A stretch of DNA of 64,000 nt, taken from NCBI RefSeq assembly GCF_964340395.1, contig NC_135557.1, positions 16,885,867-16,949,866 of the forward strand. Reading direction: 5' to 3'. The notes beneath the pieces were generated by a model, which made no database searches, was not told the DNA's origin, and saw only the letters and a program-made list of their open reading frames with translations. The translations under genes and the position numbers were made by a program. Origin of the DNA: Glandiceps talaboti. Lineage: Eukaryota; Hemichordata; Enteropneusta; Spengelidae. Below, in pieces: positions 23,306 through 51,200 of this stretch. Each line of letters begins with the position of its first letter. The first letter of the stretch is position 1.

Positions 23306-23867
23306 ATATAAAAAGATTCACGTTATTGCTGCAAGCTGAATTGTGTAGGTTACTGTAACAGTATTGACATTAAAACTATTGGCACACTACAGATGTTTTG
23401 TGAAAGCGATATTAAATGTTATGAATCTAGCCTGACCATGTGGTGCTTGATCTGCGACTATCATCTGCTTCACATTGACCTTGAAGATCAAATGTCAACT
23501 CGGCTATTTAATTGGGAACCTCGCGGGATAGAGGTTCTTATATGTGAATAATATTATCCCATGAGCTCACTAAGGTTCTATTGGCGTATACACTTTTAGG
23601 GAATTTGAGGAAGCATACATGGTATGTTAATAATGAAATGATATAAAACAGGGAACAGTCAATGAGCCGGTTACAATCATATAATTAAATATTCATTTTA
23701 TAGATCGCAAATTCGCATGTGAAACACTGATCCAAAGACTTGAGCCCATGATGGTAGAACATCCGAAAGGATCATGGGAAGATTGGGTAAGTAATAAATA
23801 TGTATACTGCTTCGGCAAACCAATTTCTGATAACACGACTTCAGAAATTAGCGTAGGAATTCGAATT

Positions 23868-23893
23868 TTATTTTATTTTATTTTATTTTATGT
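23868..23893. repeat. (TTTTA)n microsatellite
   Basis: Five pentamers in the first XDH-fragment intron. Confidence 0.85.
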
Positions 23894-25045
23894 TTTGAGA
23901 ATTACTTCAAGTCTAAGGCGAGACATTCGTATTGTGAATACTTCTGTGATAGTTTAATTAGGTGTAGAAGAAGTAAAGGAAGATAGTTATATGTGATGCA
24001 GACTGTACTGTATAATCTTGACTTGTACTCAGTATCTCTGGAATAGGATTTTTAAAAAGGATGCTTGACCAAGGGTACCATGGCAGGAAAACAGGCACAG
24101 AAATAGAAGTAAATTCTCACTAGTTTTGGGATATAAAATGTTTATGGTCTGTGGCTTAAACGAGGGTCAGTCTGGTTATTGGAAACACATATTTGTTTTG
24201 ATTTGGCCTTATAAAAATCAATATCATGACCGGAGAGAAGATTGAGAAAAACACGATATTAAGCAACACTTGCTTTATTCAAGGCATTTCAAACGGGTTT
24301 TTCTTTTATAACAATTTGTGACCCTGACCGATAGATTCTGTTGTATTTCTTCTATTGATCATTCATTTTGTTAAATGCTGAAGATATTCTTAATTTATCT
24401 GTCACGTGACATATTACAGGTTGTTGCAGCTTTTGGCAGTAGGATAAATCTTTCTGCATATGGACATTATATGTAAGTGATCCTTTGAAGTAAAAACCTT
24501 GTTTTTGTTTAAAATACAAATAACGAAATAATGGAAACACACACTTGTACAGTGTGTTGTGATTATGTTTAGCGTAACAAGCTTTATAAGAAATTAAGAT
24601 TAAGGTTAAGGTTAAGATAAAAGCTGCTAGATGGCATAACTACGAAATTAGGGTTCACCATCTTGTGTTCAGGCAGTATTCTTTGCCCAGATCGAATACT
24701 AAAATGTCTTAATTGTGGTATCATTTTGGACTGAATTTTAAGGTTTATCCCGAATTTATTTTTGATCTTACGTGAGAATGGATTTGTTTCTTGAACCAAA
24801 GCAAGAGGAAATATTTAAACAATCGTGTATACTACTTGAATAGTCATACCATTTTTTCTCCTTTTAAGAGTGACTGGGGATCCTTCAGAACTAAAGAAGA
24901 AGAGCTCATTCTATTTTGCATATGGCTGTGCATGCTCAGAGGTGGAAGTAGATTGCTTGACGGGAGATTTTGAAGTTTTGAGGACAAATATTGTGATGGA
25001 TTGTGGAGATAGTTTAAGCCCAGCAGTTGATATAGGACAGGTAAA

Positions 25046-25385
25046 CTGTAATGACTACGAATAACGCTACAGTCCCATACAACTGAGCATGCTCAGTATT
25101 ACCACAACTACGAATAACGCTACAATCTCATACAAATGAGCATGCTCAGTATTACCACAACGGCGAATAACATTATAGCCCTGTATAACCATAGCCCCTA
25201 CACGAAAGTAGGGTCAATGGTATAACTCAGCATGCTCATCAGTATTACCACAGCTACAAATAACATTACGTAAGTGAAAATAACATCACATATCTGTACA
25301 AGTGAGCATGCTCAGTATTACCACAAGTACAAATAACACCACAGTGTGTCATGACAACAAACTGAGCATACTCAGACACAAAGAA
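25046..25385. repeat. ~65-85-bp tandem repeat carrying a GAGCATGCTC palindrome
   Basis: Five copies in an XDH-fragment intron of ACTACGAATAACGCTACA then CTGAGCATGCTCAG then TATTACCACAA. The palindrome is kept in four copies while surrounding bases drift. Confidence 0.85.
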
Positions 25386-25989
25386 CTACTTGCTTATTTG
25401 TACTTACAGTAAACACCTAATCTGGGGCAAACAATAGCCCTCCTGTAAGGTTCCTGGTAACTAAGACTTGATTATTTATCGCTACAAACAATGCAAAAAA
25501 GGTTATTTGTAAAAGGAATTGATATATGTTTATCATTATATTTCCCATAATGCACAATTCATAATATTCAAGATGGCAGGATTGCAAGTTCCTATCAAAT
25601 CAGAGTAACTAGGCATTATTTACATGTGTTTTAGTAATGGAATTACAAACGGATATTTCTACATGAAATACAAGTAACCAACCATTTTTATCACAGTCTG
25701 TATTTCTTTCAGTACAAAAGAAGTCTTTTTAACAAGCTTGACTTGTATATTTGATGACAGATTGAAGGAGGGTTTATGCAGGGATATGGATTCTTCACCA
25801 TGGAGGAAGAACGCAGATCTCCTAAGAATGGAGAACTATTGACTTTAGGACCAGGACTATACAAAATACCTAGTGTGAAAGATATACCACAGGAATTTAA
25901 TGTTCATCTGTTGAAGGGATGTCCTAATAACTTTGGTATTTACTCATCAAAGGTATGAAGTTGAATCTTCGTATTAATTAGACAGACTG

Positions 25990-26110
<121 letters not shown>

Positions 26111-27225
26111 AAAGAAACATTCAATTAGTGAAAGAGTTTCTGATACATTGACACATTTTCATTTGCTCTTTCTTTCAGAACACTGGAGAGCCACCTATTT
26201 TCTTAGGGAGTGCCGTATATTTTGCTATCAAAGACGCCCTCTATGCAGCTAGACGTGATGCTGGTATCCATGATGTATTCAGATTAGACCCCCCAGCAAC
26301 TGTCGAAAAAATTCGTATGGCATGTGTGGACCAGTTTACAAAAGACGTATACTAGAACAAAGCGGACAAATATCTCACCAATATTGCTACATTGTAGAAA
26401 TCTTACACACCACTTCTTTCCACCATTTGACATACACAAATATTATAAACATGGCTTCATTCCTGTGGCGCATCATCTTTCGTCGCCAAATCATACACAT
26501 TGTAAGATCATATACTCCAGGAATCTCAATGGTTAATAATTTGTGAGAGGATAAGGTGTACCAATTTTAATAAGCTGTTATTGAAACAGACAATACAATG
26601 TAGCAATGTTTAGTAATGTATTAGTCGAGGCCACGCCTACTTGTTTCTACTAAACTGGCTTTTATTGTATTACCATGGCAGCTTTCCTTTCAAGACAATC
26701 TATAGCACACTACAGCAGACGATCAAAGGCATCTTGAGAAGAGCTCAAATACACAAATCTCCATGAATCGCCATCCTCGTTCCCAGATCGAGATTTCGCT
26801 CTTCTCCGAGTTAGCTCTGGACTCACTCTCAGTACATTGGTTTTATCGAATTGTCCTTTTACATAATATTGGTCTGAATGCACTACTCATTATTTTAGAC
26901 ACGAAATTCTGTTGCACTTAGTACCCTTGAATTTTATTGCTATCCCAAACACCAATTTCAGTCGAATTATTAAGTGCTGAATATAACTACAGTCTTTGCA
27001 AGTTTTACAGTAACTATTTGAATCATGATTGTCCAAATATGTACTGTACGTACTATTCTAGTATATTTGAAGTGTTTCAGTTCTGATCAAAATGTAGCCA
27101 CTCTATTTTAGAACTTGTAGGTATAAGTTTATCAATTCTCCATAATTCTCCATATCTACACCACGACCGATTCCATATCAGTACGGGATGAAGAACAGCA
27201 GCATGTGAACCCCCGGATGTGCGAC

Positions 27226-27433
27226 CTACTCATTCACCATAACTTGAACTTCACAAACATGGAGAGGACCCTGTCGATCCACTAGTTGAATACTGACATA
27301 GCGGACCCATGGCATACAAGCACGAACGTTTCGTCGTTCATTCTATTTGGTCCTACCAGATCACCAAACCGGGCATTGGCACCAATTTCATTGTTGTTCC
27401 CCACTCTCACCTCGGCATTTAATATGCGTTCAC
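27226..27433 (-). pseudogene. Frameshifted F-lectin 3' exon, FTP-3
   Basis: Read on the minus strand, a CTCCAG acceptor is followed by ERILNAEVRVGNNNEIGANA, closely matching FTP-2 exon 2 (ERILGTEVRVGDNEDIGANA). The frame breaks after LVCHG by a net loss of about ten bases and then meets TAG at 27282. In another frame the end of the domain, RYVSIQLVDRQ and HVCEVQVMVNE, continues to a stop at 27226. The Cys after ANA is replaced by Arg. No partner first exon was found on the minus strand nearby, so this is an isolated decaying copy facing the other two. Confidence 0.78.
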
Positions 27434-27640
27434 CTGGAGATATGAAATATTATATTATACCAGTATATTGATGGTGGAAATCGAGGGATCTGATTGGTCT
27501 AGACATCGAGCTAGCGCGTCTAAAACAAGTGATAATGCACTGCTGGTACGATAATGCACTGCTGGCACGCGTCCAAATTTTGTTCGTCTACGAGCATTGA
27601 GTTGTACTACAACTTGTAGTCCGCCGTGATACTGATAGTG

Positions 27641-27918
27641 AACTCTTCGAATTGTCAGAGGAGGATTTTCTCTCAATGAGACAATATTTTATGAGAAATT
27701 ATGAAGGAAATTTCGAAAGCAACCCAGTCATCGCGTATTTGTTCAAATCATTGCCTACTACATGTACTAAGGTCAAGGCGCTAGGCATGCACGAGATCGG
27801 TCGCGGTCCCAGCCTCGGCGCGGCTAGCTGGAGTGGAAACATTGGTGAGCTGTCCTGTCCTGTCATAAAAATGAAGCAAGTGAAAGAGGTTACACTGGCC
27901 GACTTACCATTAATCTAA
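27641..27918 (+). CDS. Unrecognised open frame, doubtful exon
   Basis: Frame of about 90 codons with LSEEDFLSMRQYFMRNYEG at its start and a GTGAGC donor-like site at 27844. GC content and composition are more protein-like than the surroundings, but I recognise no family and see no partner exon. It could be a chance ORF. Confidence 0.18.
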
Positions 27919-28388
27919 ATAGAAATTTGTCTGGGATCCTGTCCTAAAGTATCAGTCATCAATCCGAGAGGGAAATCCTCAAACCCGAAAATCTACTGAC
28001 GTAACTTCCAGTAATATAAATACATTGTAAATATCAACCTGCCGCCATGCCTATCGCCTCACTTCACCGAGTCGCGAATTCGGCCGGGAACGATCGAAGC
28101 ACGCTGTATTTAATAAACCACTTCAAGTTTATTCCTTGAGTCAAACAGGTTGTTTATTCATCACTGTGCACTTTTAATGAGCCGATCAATGTACAGATTA
28201 TCCCTAGAAACGACGAGCAGATAAAATAAATCCAGTCGCTGCACGACGTTCACATTGAGGCCAAGATCAGCTGTCTTGAAAAGCAGCGTTATTGTTATGC
28301 AAATTAGACACAGAGGCGCATATGAAACGAGAAAACGTTAGTTCTTATCTTGTTTCCGATATTTTCAATATACTGGTATAATATAATA

Positions 28389-28530
28389 GCGATAAACCAC
28401 CCCCTGGGGAAGGTATACCACTCGGTTTTGACCAGTGAACTCAATATATGCACTCGCTATCGCTCGTGCATATATTTCGTTCACTGGTCAAAACCTCTTG
28501 GTATACCATCCCCAGGGGGTGGTTTATTGC
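28389..28530. repeat. Near-perfect 140-bp palindrome
   Basis: The left arm begins GATAAACCACCCCCTGGGGA and the right arm ends in its reverse complement. Arms of about 65-70 bp differ at a few bases and the loop is about 10 bp or less. It looks like a fold-back MITE. Confidence 0.9.
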
Positions 28531-30099
28531 TTAAATATTACATAATTGTTTGTATTTGTAATGGCGTTTGAACGACCGTCGTGCTTCTTTTAAAACTCAG
28601 GTTTTGATTTATCATTATATGATTGACATAATGACGAACATTGATGGTGCCTTTCTTTTTAATTTGTTCCGGCTATGAAACGAAAAACGAACATAGCCAC
28701 TTTGTGTTGTATCGATTGATTAGACGATGATAGAGAATGGGTAGTTTTTCTTGCTTCCTTCTCTCGCCATCAAAAATAAAAACTGACCACGGGTTATTGT
28801 TTCGTTTTCTTAATTTGGTTAATTGTGTTAAACGAAAAAGGAAACGGGGTTTGTTTTTTTGTTTTGTTTTTGTTTGGAAAAACGGATCGATGACAAGAAA
28901 AACGAAAGACGATTTGTTTTCCTTGTTCCGTTTTCAGATCGATGACACGAAAACGAAACAGATATGACTTTTTGTCAAATGTTGTTCAAAAATGTCTGTA
29001 GAAGAGAAAAAGTTTCTTTGAGCTTTATTGTAACAATTTCGACCGCTGGGACACATGACAGTCGACAGTCGGGTCCGCGTATGTCCATTTGTTTTTCGTC
29101 TGTCTCTTGCTTATGTCCGATTCAAAGTTTCGACGTCGACGTTACACAGGCTTGGCCAAACCATACAGATTCCAACATCTGTGTTTTATATAAACAATGG
29201 ATTAAAAAATAATTTTCCGAAAGTCTAGACTGAAAGATGTTGTTCGTCGTTGTGCCACAGCAAACTGGTTTAAATAAGGGCGACGCCAACGATGAATCCT
29301 TTCAGTTAATTACTGAAGTCATACCCAGCCGTTGAGGGCGCGGTCTAATCTCCTTTTCCCCCAAACAGGCTGATAAGTCCGGACCGATGACGTCATTACA
29401 GTCTAAATCATACCAAAATCTTTCAAAATCTGTTTGAGCACCCCTGAATGCAGCCAATGAAACTGTTACAGGCCATTTCACATTAGTGTTAACTGGCTCT
29501 GTATGAAACACCACGTGCAGTGCACACAGAAAACACAAGAAAACGCCAAAGTTTTGATGTTATGTCTGTATGTCTGCATGGTGGTACTTTAAAGAAACAA
29601 TGAACATTGCAAATCTAATTATTGCACTTGGCAAATACAAAAAGAGACCACCACCTGCAAAATAATTGTAAATACATAATAAAATATACATCTCCATAAA
29701 TCTGTCTAATTACCAGACATTATTTTTCTCTCTTTTTTTTACAGTGAATACCTTTTGTAGTTCATTAGTTTTATTATATTATGTAATGCTTCTTTTAGAT
29801 AGTTTATTAGTTTTGTTATTATTTTCCTTTTATGTTTTGTACCATTAACAACTCCCCAGGGTTTTGTTAAGTGTACTCAAATCAACGATAAAGGAAACAA
29901 TAATTAATTTAATTCATTCAGACAAAATGCTGCAAGAAACTATATTAATTCAATCGTGTTATCAAAGTGTAGAAAACGGGTGGTATTAGGCACAGGCGCT
30001 CGTGAAGTTGTTAGGTCACAAAAAATACGAAAATATGGAGAACTACGCGACAGTGAAGCCGTCAGGCCGAACATTGAGCCCGTAAAGGCATTAGTCGGA

Positions 30100-30325
30100 T
30101 CAGTGGATGTTTACACTCACGGCATAATACGTTAATTTGGGCAAATAGTGAGTTTGTTCTAGCAAGCTACTAACTGATAAACTCAGAAAATATAGTGATA
30201 TCAGGTAAGAAATAAAAAGAAAAAAACAGTGAGAGGATACAGTATTTAAAACTTTATTTGAAATATACAGAAAATAATATTAGACATCCGGAAACTCGCG
30301 AGAACAAAATTGATTATTTGTCTTT
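30100..30325 (+). repeat. Dispersed repeat, copy A (second copy at 34440-34685)
   Basis: Both segments contain GATCAGTRGATGTTTAYACT, then AACAGTGAGAGGA and ATTTAAAACTTTATTTGAAA, then TCGCGAGA, in the same order with indels. Copy A lies upstream of CERS gene 1 and copy B inside its first intron. Confidence 0.75.
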
Positions 30326-30774
30326 TTATGCTCCGTCTGAGATCTCATGCAGGGCCTGATCTCATGTACAATCTGTGCCATCTGTGCAATCTGAAACAGC
30401 CGGGTCTGTTTCGTTACGTAATTAATGCCTCAACAGATTTTCAATTATGAAGATATAATCTAGGGGGTGGTACAGTTTTCAAATATGTGTATTAATTATA
30501 CATATGCATGTTAAACGTGCGAACTTGAAGCAGTCATCTGTTTACTCTTTTACATCCTTCGTCACGATATTTCCCAGAGGGGCGTGCTAGTTGTGTAGGA
30601 TATTATCATAATCTCCCCTTATGTGGAATGGTATCGTCCATATCTCTGACAAATCATACCACTCGCTGCTGTAGCATGAATGAAGACGCCCTATACATGT
30701 GGCACAAGCGCGCGTACACTACCAAATATCACACATTTCCATGTTGATATAGTCAACAGTTCAAATTTTACACT

Positions 30775-45780
<15,006 letters not shown>

Positions 45781-46098
45781 AACTATATGTTCTTTGACTG
45801 CCATTTACGAAACACCCCAATAGCTATCGAACAGCTGAACTGATGTCTACCCTGTATCTACTGAAATATTAAGCAGACCATTTTTTTCAAGCACAGTACA
45901 GTTTGTCTTTCAACTAAACGTATCCAAATACATATGCGAGAATGTGTATTTCCGATAACCTGGCTGACCTGAGTTAAAAGCTGCACTAGCTGCAACTAGA
46001 ATGTTTAAAAAAAAAAATTAATTGTTTGATATAATGACTTACTCATCATAATTGGACACGTTTAAAACGATTATATCTTCTGCGGGTAAATCTAATTG

Positions 46099-46350
46099 TG
46101 GGTGACTGTGTGGTTAAACCACTTACCTCGTACCACTTCATTCGGGATTCGAACCCATTCAGGGTTTGATTACATTTACCATGCCGTAAGTAAGAAGAGT
46201 GTCGTTCAGTTTGGCTCTATCAAACAACTCATGTTTTCCCCGCCGATTTCCTCCTGCACTAACACTTGACCCATGAGGGGTGACTCTCACTGGACTTCTT
46301 GCGAGACAAGTGTTTATATACTGACAGAACTATCTAGTAAAAATAAAGAT
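46099..46350 (+). mobile_element. tRNA-derived SINE-like element downstream of CERS gene 1
   Basis: A-box-like GGTGACTGTGTGG and B-box-like GATTCGAACCC are 31 bases apart. A ~180-bp body with CCCCGCCGATTTCCTCCTGC follows and it ends at AAAATAAAG. The copies after genes 2 and 3 (52513, 59537) keep a better A box (TGGCTGAGTGG) but lose the body. Confidence 0.55.
46342..46347 (+). promoter_or_regulatory. AATAAA downstream of CERS gene 1
   Basis: First canonical signal found after the gene 1 stop, about 560 bases downstream and at the end of the SINE-like element. A nearer ACTAAA variant lies at 45915-45920, where gene 2 has AATAAA. Either could serve. Confidence 0.35.
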
Positions 46351-46454
46351 TATTAATTTGTGGTGGAATACACATATTACAGTGCAATAAATCCAATCTT
46401 AATGAACCAACAATTCCACAAATTACTATACTAGATTTAATAGACTTCTTCTAT

Positions 46455-46457
<3 letters not shown>

Positions 46458-46534
<77 letters not shown>
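46458..46534. repeat. (TA)n microsatellite
   Basis: Pure TA run. Confidence 0.97.
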
Positions 46535-46540
<6 letters not shown>

Positions 46541-47046
46541 GTACAATGTTTTCAGTTAATATATCAATTTGTTACTTTCTTGACAGAAATAATAATACCA
46601 CACTACGTTATAGCTAGTACAGGCTTAATACACCGATCCTAAACATTGTTTTATATTCAAAACGTTAAAGAATTGCGAGACTTTTGTGCTATCAAAATAA
46701 AAATTACATTCAAAAACTTAAACTTCAATTGTTGGAACTTACATCTATTTCCGTGTGAATTGTCTTGCCATAGTATGATTGGTCTTTTTTCAAAATTACA
46801 TTTGTTGAGACACCATGTCTCGTAAGACTTTAAGGTGAATTTATACAGAAGTCTACATATTGCGTTCGTTTTCTTCACAAATAATTCTCTTTACATTTAT
46901 TTCTTCGTTTACACCTCATCAAACTATCACAAAAGTATTGTGACAAACGAGTATCTTGTCTTTTTGACGAAGCAGTTTCTCAAAACAAAATAAAACAAAA
47001 TAAAATAATGAATTCTGACCTACCTTAATTTCTCAAGTCATGTTAT

Positions 47047-47357
<311 letters not shown>

Positions 47358-47359
47358 TA

Positions 47360-48034
47360 TGACGTGTTTAAATGGTATCGCATGTGTCTGTGTGCGTGTG
47401 ACTGTGCGTGTGTCTGTGTCTATGGACACAATATCTTAGAGACTACTGCATCGACTCTAATGAAACTTGTTACACATCTTCCATATGGTCATATAATGAA
47501 CAGAAGTGATTAGATTTTGGTAAACATACAATGAACGTTAATTGGTCATTTGCATATATATGTAGTTAATGGTTTTTAGTAATTAGGTTATATCTTTGGA
47601 ATATGTACTTCAAATTATATAATTTGGTACATACGTTAACCATGAGAAATCCCATATGTCTCATAAATTTTGTTGATTTAGCTTAAAGATGTAATCAATA
47701 ATTTGCATAATTAATGATTTTCAGTAATTTGGTTATATCTTAAGAATGCATACTTCAATTTCATATAGTTTAGTACATACATTAACCATAACAAAGCCCA
47801 TATGTCCTATAAAGGTTTGTTGATATAGCTAACAGTTTTAATGCATAAGTTTTATAATTGATTATTTTTGGTAATTAGGCTCTATCTTAAGAATGCATAC
47901 TTCAATTTCATATAATTTAGTACATACGTTAACCATAACAAAGTGCATATGTCCATATTTTCAATCTTCATACCGTTTTGAATCATTAATCCAATTAAGT
48001 GGTACAGAAGGCATTCAGTTTAAATCTAGTGTGT
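47360..48034 (+). mobile_element. HINE-like family B copy upstream of CERS gene 2
   Basis: Diverged ~130-150-bp units with GTAATTAGGYTATATCTTAA, GAATGCATACTTCAATTTCA and TAGTACATACGTTAACCATA. It ends GAAGGCATTCAGTTTAAATC. Same family as 9766-10714, opposite orientation; 5' end lost to the TA runs. Confidence 0.6.
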
Positions 48035-48298
48035 GTACTTAATGACTTTCATTAGTCATTGCAAAAGTAGACCTACTAACGAAGCATGTGATTTGGCTAA
48101 TGACTCAAAACATTGTAGCTTGAAATATTGCAAACAAAACATTAAAAGGGTAATTAGAATTTCAATGAGTTCGATTACTTATGAATAGAAATCTGTATTT
48201 GGATAGTCCATTACTCCGGGATAGTAATTGAAATAAATGCATACGCTACTCCGTCCCTACATTCCTTCTTGTGGTTTCATAGCACTGAGCTTTCGAAT

Positions 48299-51200
48299 AT
48301 GGATGACTTAAACTCGTGGTTTTGGTCGCGGAGATTCTGGTTGCCTGTAAATGTGACTTGGGCTGATTTGCAATCTGTGGACGGTACAAAGTACCCACAA
48401 GTAGAAGACCTCTACATTGTGTTTTATTTGTATGCACCTATACTTTTCGTTATTAGGATACTTTACGAGAGGTAGGCATTTGACAAAGTAAACGGGAGAA
48501 CCTGTTTTCTCTTTAACTTGTATTGTACATCATGTCTTTCCCATCCTCTATGAAAACAAACGAATTGTACATTTAATATTCTTTGATTTCTGTTTCAGGA
48601 TAATTGCAGCCCCAATTGCCAAGTTCCTCGGAATTTCAGCAAAACGTTTTACCAAAGCACAGCCGAACGTTATACTAGAAAATGTGTATAAAACTGTTAG
48701 CAAAACGCCATCGCAAAAACAGATAGTCGGATTCGCCAAACAGTTAGATTGGAGTCATCGACAAGTTGAAAGATGGTTCCGACGTCGACGAATCCAAGAC
48801 AATCCTTCACCGGCGACAAAGTTCTCAGAATCCAGGTTTGAAAATCAACATACTACTGCTCATTTGTAGCTTGGAGAAAAAAAAGTTGAAGACAAAATGT
48901 CAATTGTAGAGAAACGTTTTCATTTTCGAGGTCATAATTTTGCCATACAATGAACCAGTTGGCGTATGTCATGTACGAAGGCCTGTTTTCATTGCGAACC
49001 TGTTGTTTGACTCCATAATCCAAAAATTAAGACATTTTCTGGTTTGTTTCACTTTTTAGTTGGCGATTCCTGTTCTACTTCTTAGCTACAACATATGCAT
49101 TATACAATTTGAAGAATGAAGATTGGTTTTGGGACTCAAAGTTATGTTGGTATGGTTACCCTAAACATGTAAGTAACTTCAAGCACATTCTAGCCGAGAT
49201 TTCCGCTATTCCTTTCACATCAAGCTTTGGTATTCAAAACTGCACCAATTATACACTGTGCAGTCAAGTCTAAAGAGTAGGGCCTCTTGTTGCTGAATCA
49301 AATTATCAATAGAACGGAGAAATTTCCGCATAGAATCTTGTATTCCAATAAAGTTGGTTCGTAGTTATCCCAATCAGAAACCATGGTTCAACAGAGATGT
49401 TCAAGTAAATCTGAAAGCCAAGTCCGAAGCCTTCAAGGCGAATGGTGTATCTAATATAAGCACGATAAGAACTAAGTAAAGCAATACAATCTGATAAACG
49501 ACGATATAATTAATGTTTTATGTATCGACTTATAGACAACGCCTGGAGTACTTAGGCATAAAAAAATTGTGTACTTCAGATTACATTCAATTTTAGAATA
49601 GGTGGGGTGGGGTGGGCAGATTTTTTTTAGTTTTTTAATTTTTTTTCATATATAAGTGTCGAGTTCAGGTAGTTATGTTTTCTGTTGTTTGCCATATGGT
49701 CTCTGTGTTATTGGTTTCTTCTTGTCAGATGTACAGCCATTACAGATTGGAAGAACAGTTATATTGTCTTCTTCAGTTGATATCATTTTCCGCATCCATT
49801 ATTTCTTGCAAGACTAGGGTCGGGGTGAAAAATTAGGTGGGGTCGGGTAACCGGAACCAAACAACTTTTTTTATTTGGCCTTAGACTATCTGCACGAGCT
49901 TTTACAGTGCTCTCTGTGGTAAGATCGTACTTACTTATTTTCTGTGTTTCCCTCCTTCTTTTCGTTTCCTAGCAACTGACAGAACAACTTGAAATATATT
50001 ACATGGTGGAATTATCGTTATATTGGGCTCTACTCTTCTCGCAGTTCTTTGACGTGAAAAGGAAGGTATGGGACTGTTTTGAGTACTTGCAATGGCGATT
50101 GTCAGCGTCGCAAAAATAAATATAGACATTTTCAAATTGATAACAAATTGATAAAATGATTCGGACAACAAAACCCAGTTTTGTCAAATCGATTCGTACG
50201 TTGTCCGTGCTCCAGTGTGCCAAGTTCCTACATGTCAATATTTTTATGATGAGTAGTGTATTCTGAAAACATATAAATGCATCTGTTAATCTGTCATTGT
50301 ACACACACACACGCATATATATATATATAGCACGTGACCCGAAATGGTAATCAGTTGCTATTATTGTAAATATATATCAGTTAATTTAATAATGTTATCT
50401 TGTTTATTTATCTTTTGTTCTATTACAGGATTTCTTCGAAATGTTTGTCCACCACGTTGTAACAATTATGTTAATAATCTATTCCTGGACCCTCAACTAC
50501 TTACGTATCGGTGCCTCTGTGTTAGTTATACATGATTGTTCGGACGTATTCGTGGAAGTAAGACACTTATTTTGAAAACTTACAAAGATAGTATGGACCA
50601 TATATGTCTGATTTCAGGTATTGCCTGCATATAGTTAACTTTAAGTCTTGATACGTTTGAGCTCTCCTACTCGCAAAGAGTCTGATGAAGATAGACTGAA
50701 TTATTTGTGATCAAAAACTATGTGAAAGACTGTTTTCAAATGTTATTATTGATTGATATCGATCAATAGAGTGTCACAAAATGTTTTATTCTATCCTTCC
50801 AGGCAGCAAAGATGGCACTCTATGCAAAATCACAGAAACTGTGTGACTCACTTTTTATGCTTTTTGCTGTTGTATTTTTCATCACTAGACTTATTATATA
50901 TCCTGTCCAGTAAGTATTCTTTCTATAATTATATCAGCAATGGAATTATTACATATATAGTACTGTCTGCGGTGATGTACAGTCAGAAAGATTTTCACTT
51001 TTGACTCTGCAAATGCGATAAATTGAGATAAAATAGTTCCTAATGCAAAACCAATCACATGATGAAAATAAGCAATTAAATGTATTTGTTTTTGAGCACA
51101 TACTAACGAAATTCTCAAATTTACTTCCAGTGTATTAAGATCTGTGGCGTTTGAAAGTTGGGTGATAATAGCACCGACTACACCAAATCAAATTCCCTGG

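Larger units (their letters stand above)
26356..30774. other. Intergenic region between XDH fragment and ceramide synthase array
   Basis: Apart from the FTP-3 exon, the palindrome and the doubtful ORF listed separately, it holds a small tandem duplication (GATAATGCACTGCTGG near 27530-27560) and a purine/AACGAAA-rich stretch at 28680-28965 with repeated CGATGACAAGAAAAACGAAA-like units. No gene recognised. Confidence 0.5.

Noticed and set aside
29302-29538. Minus-strand 78-codon ORF
   Set aside because: No recognisable domain and no supporting splice context.
46099-46165. Functional tRNA gene
   Set aside because: A and B boxes are present but no consistent acceptor stem or anticodon arm was found; a tRNA-derived SINE fits better.
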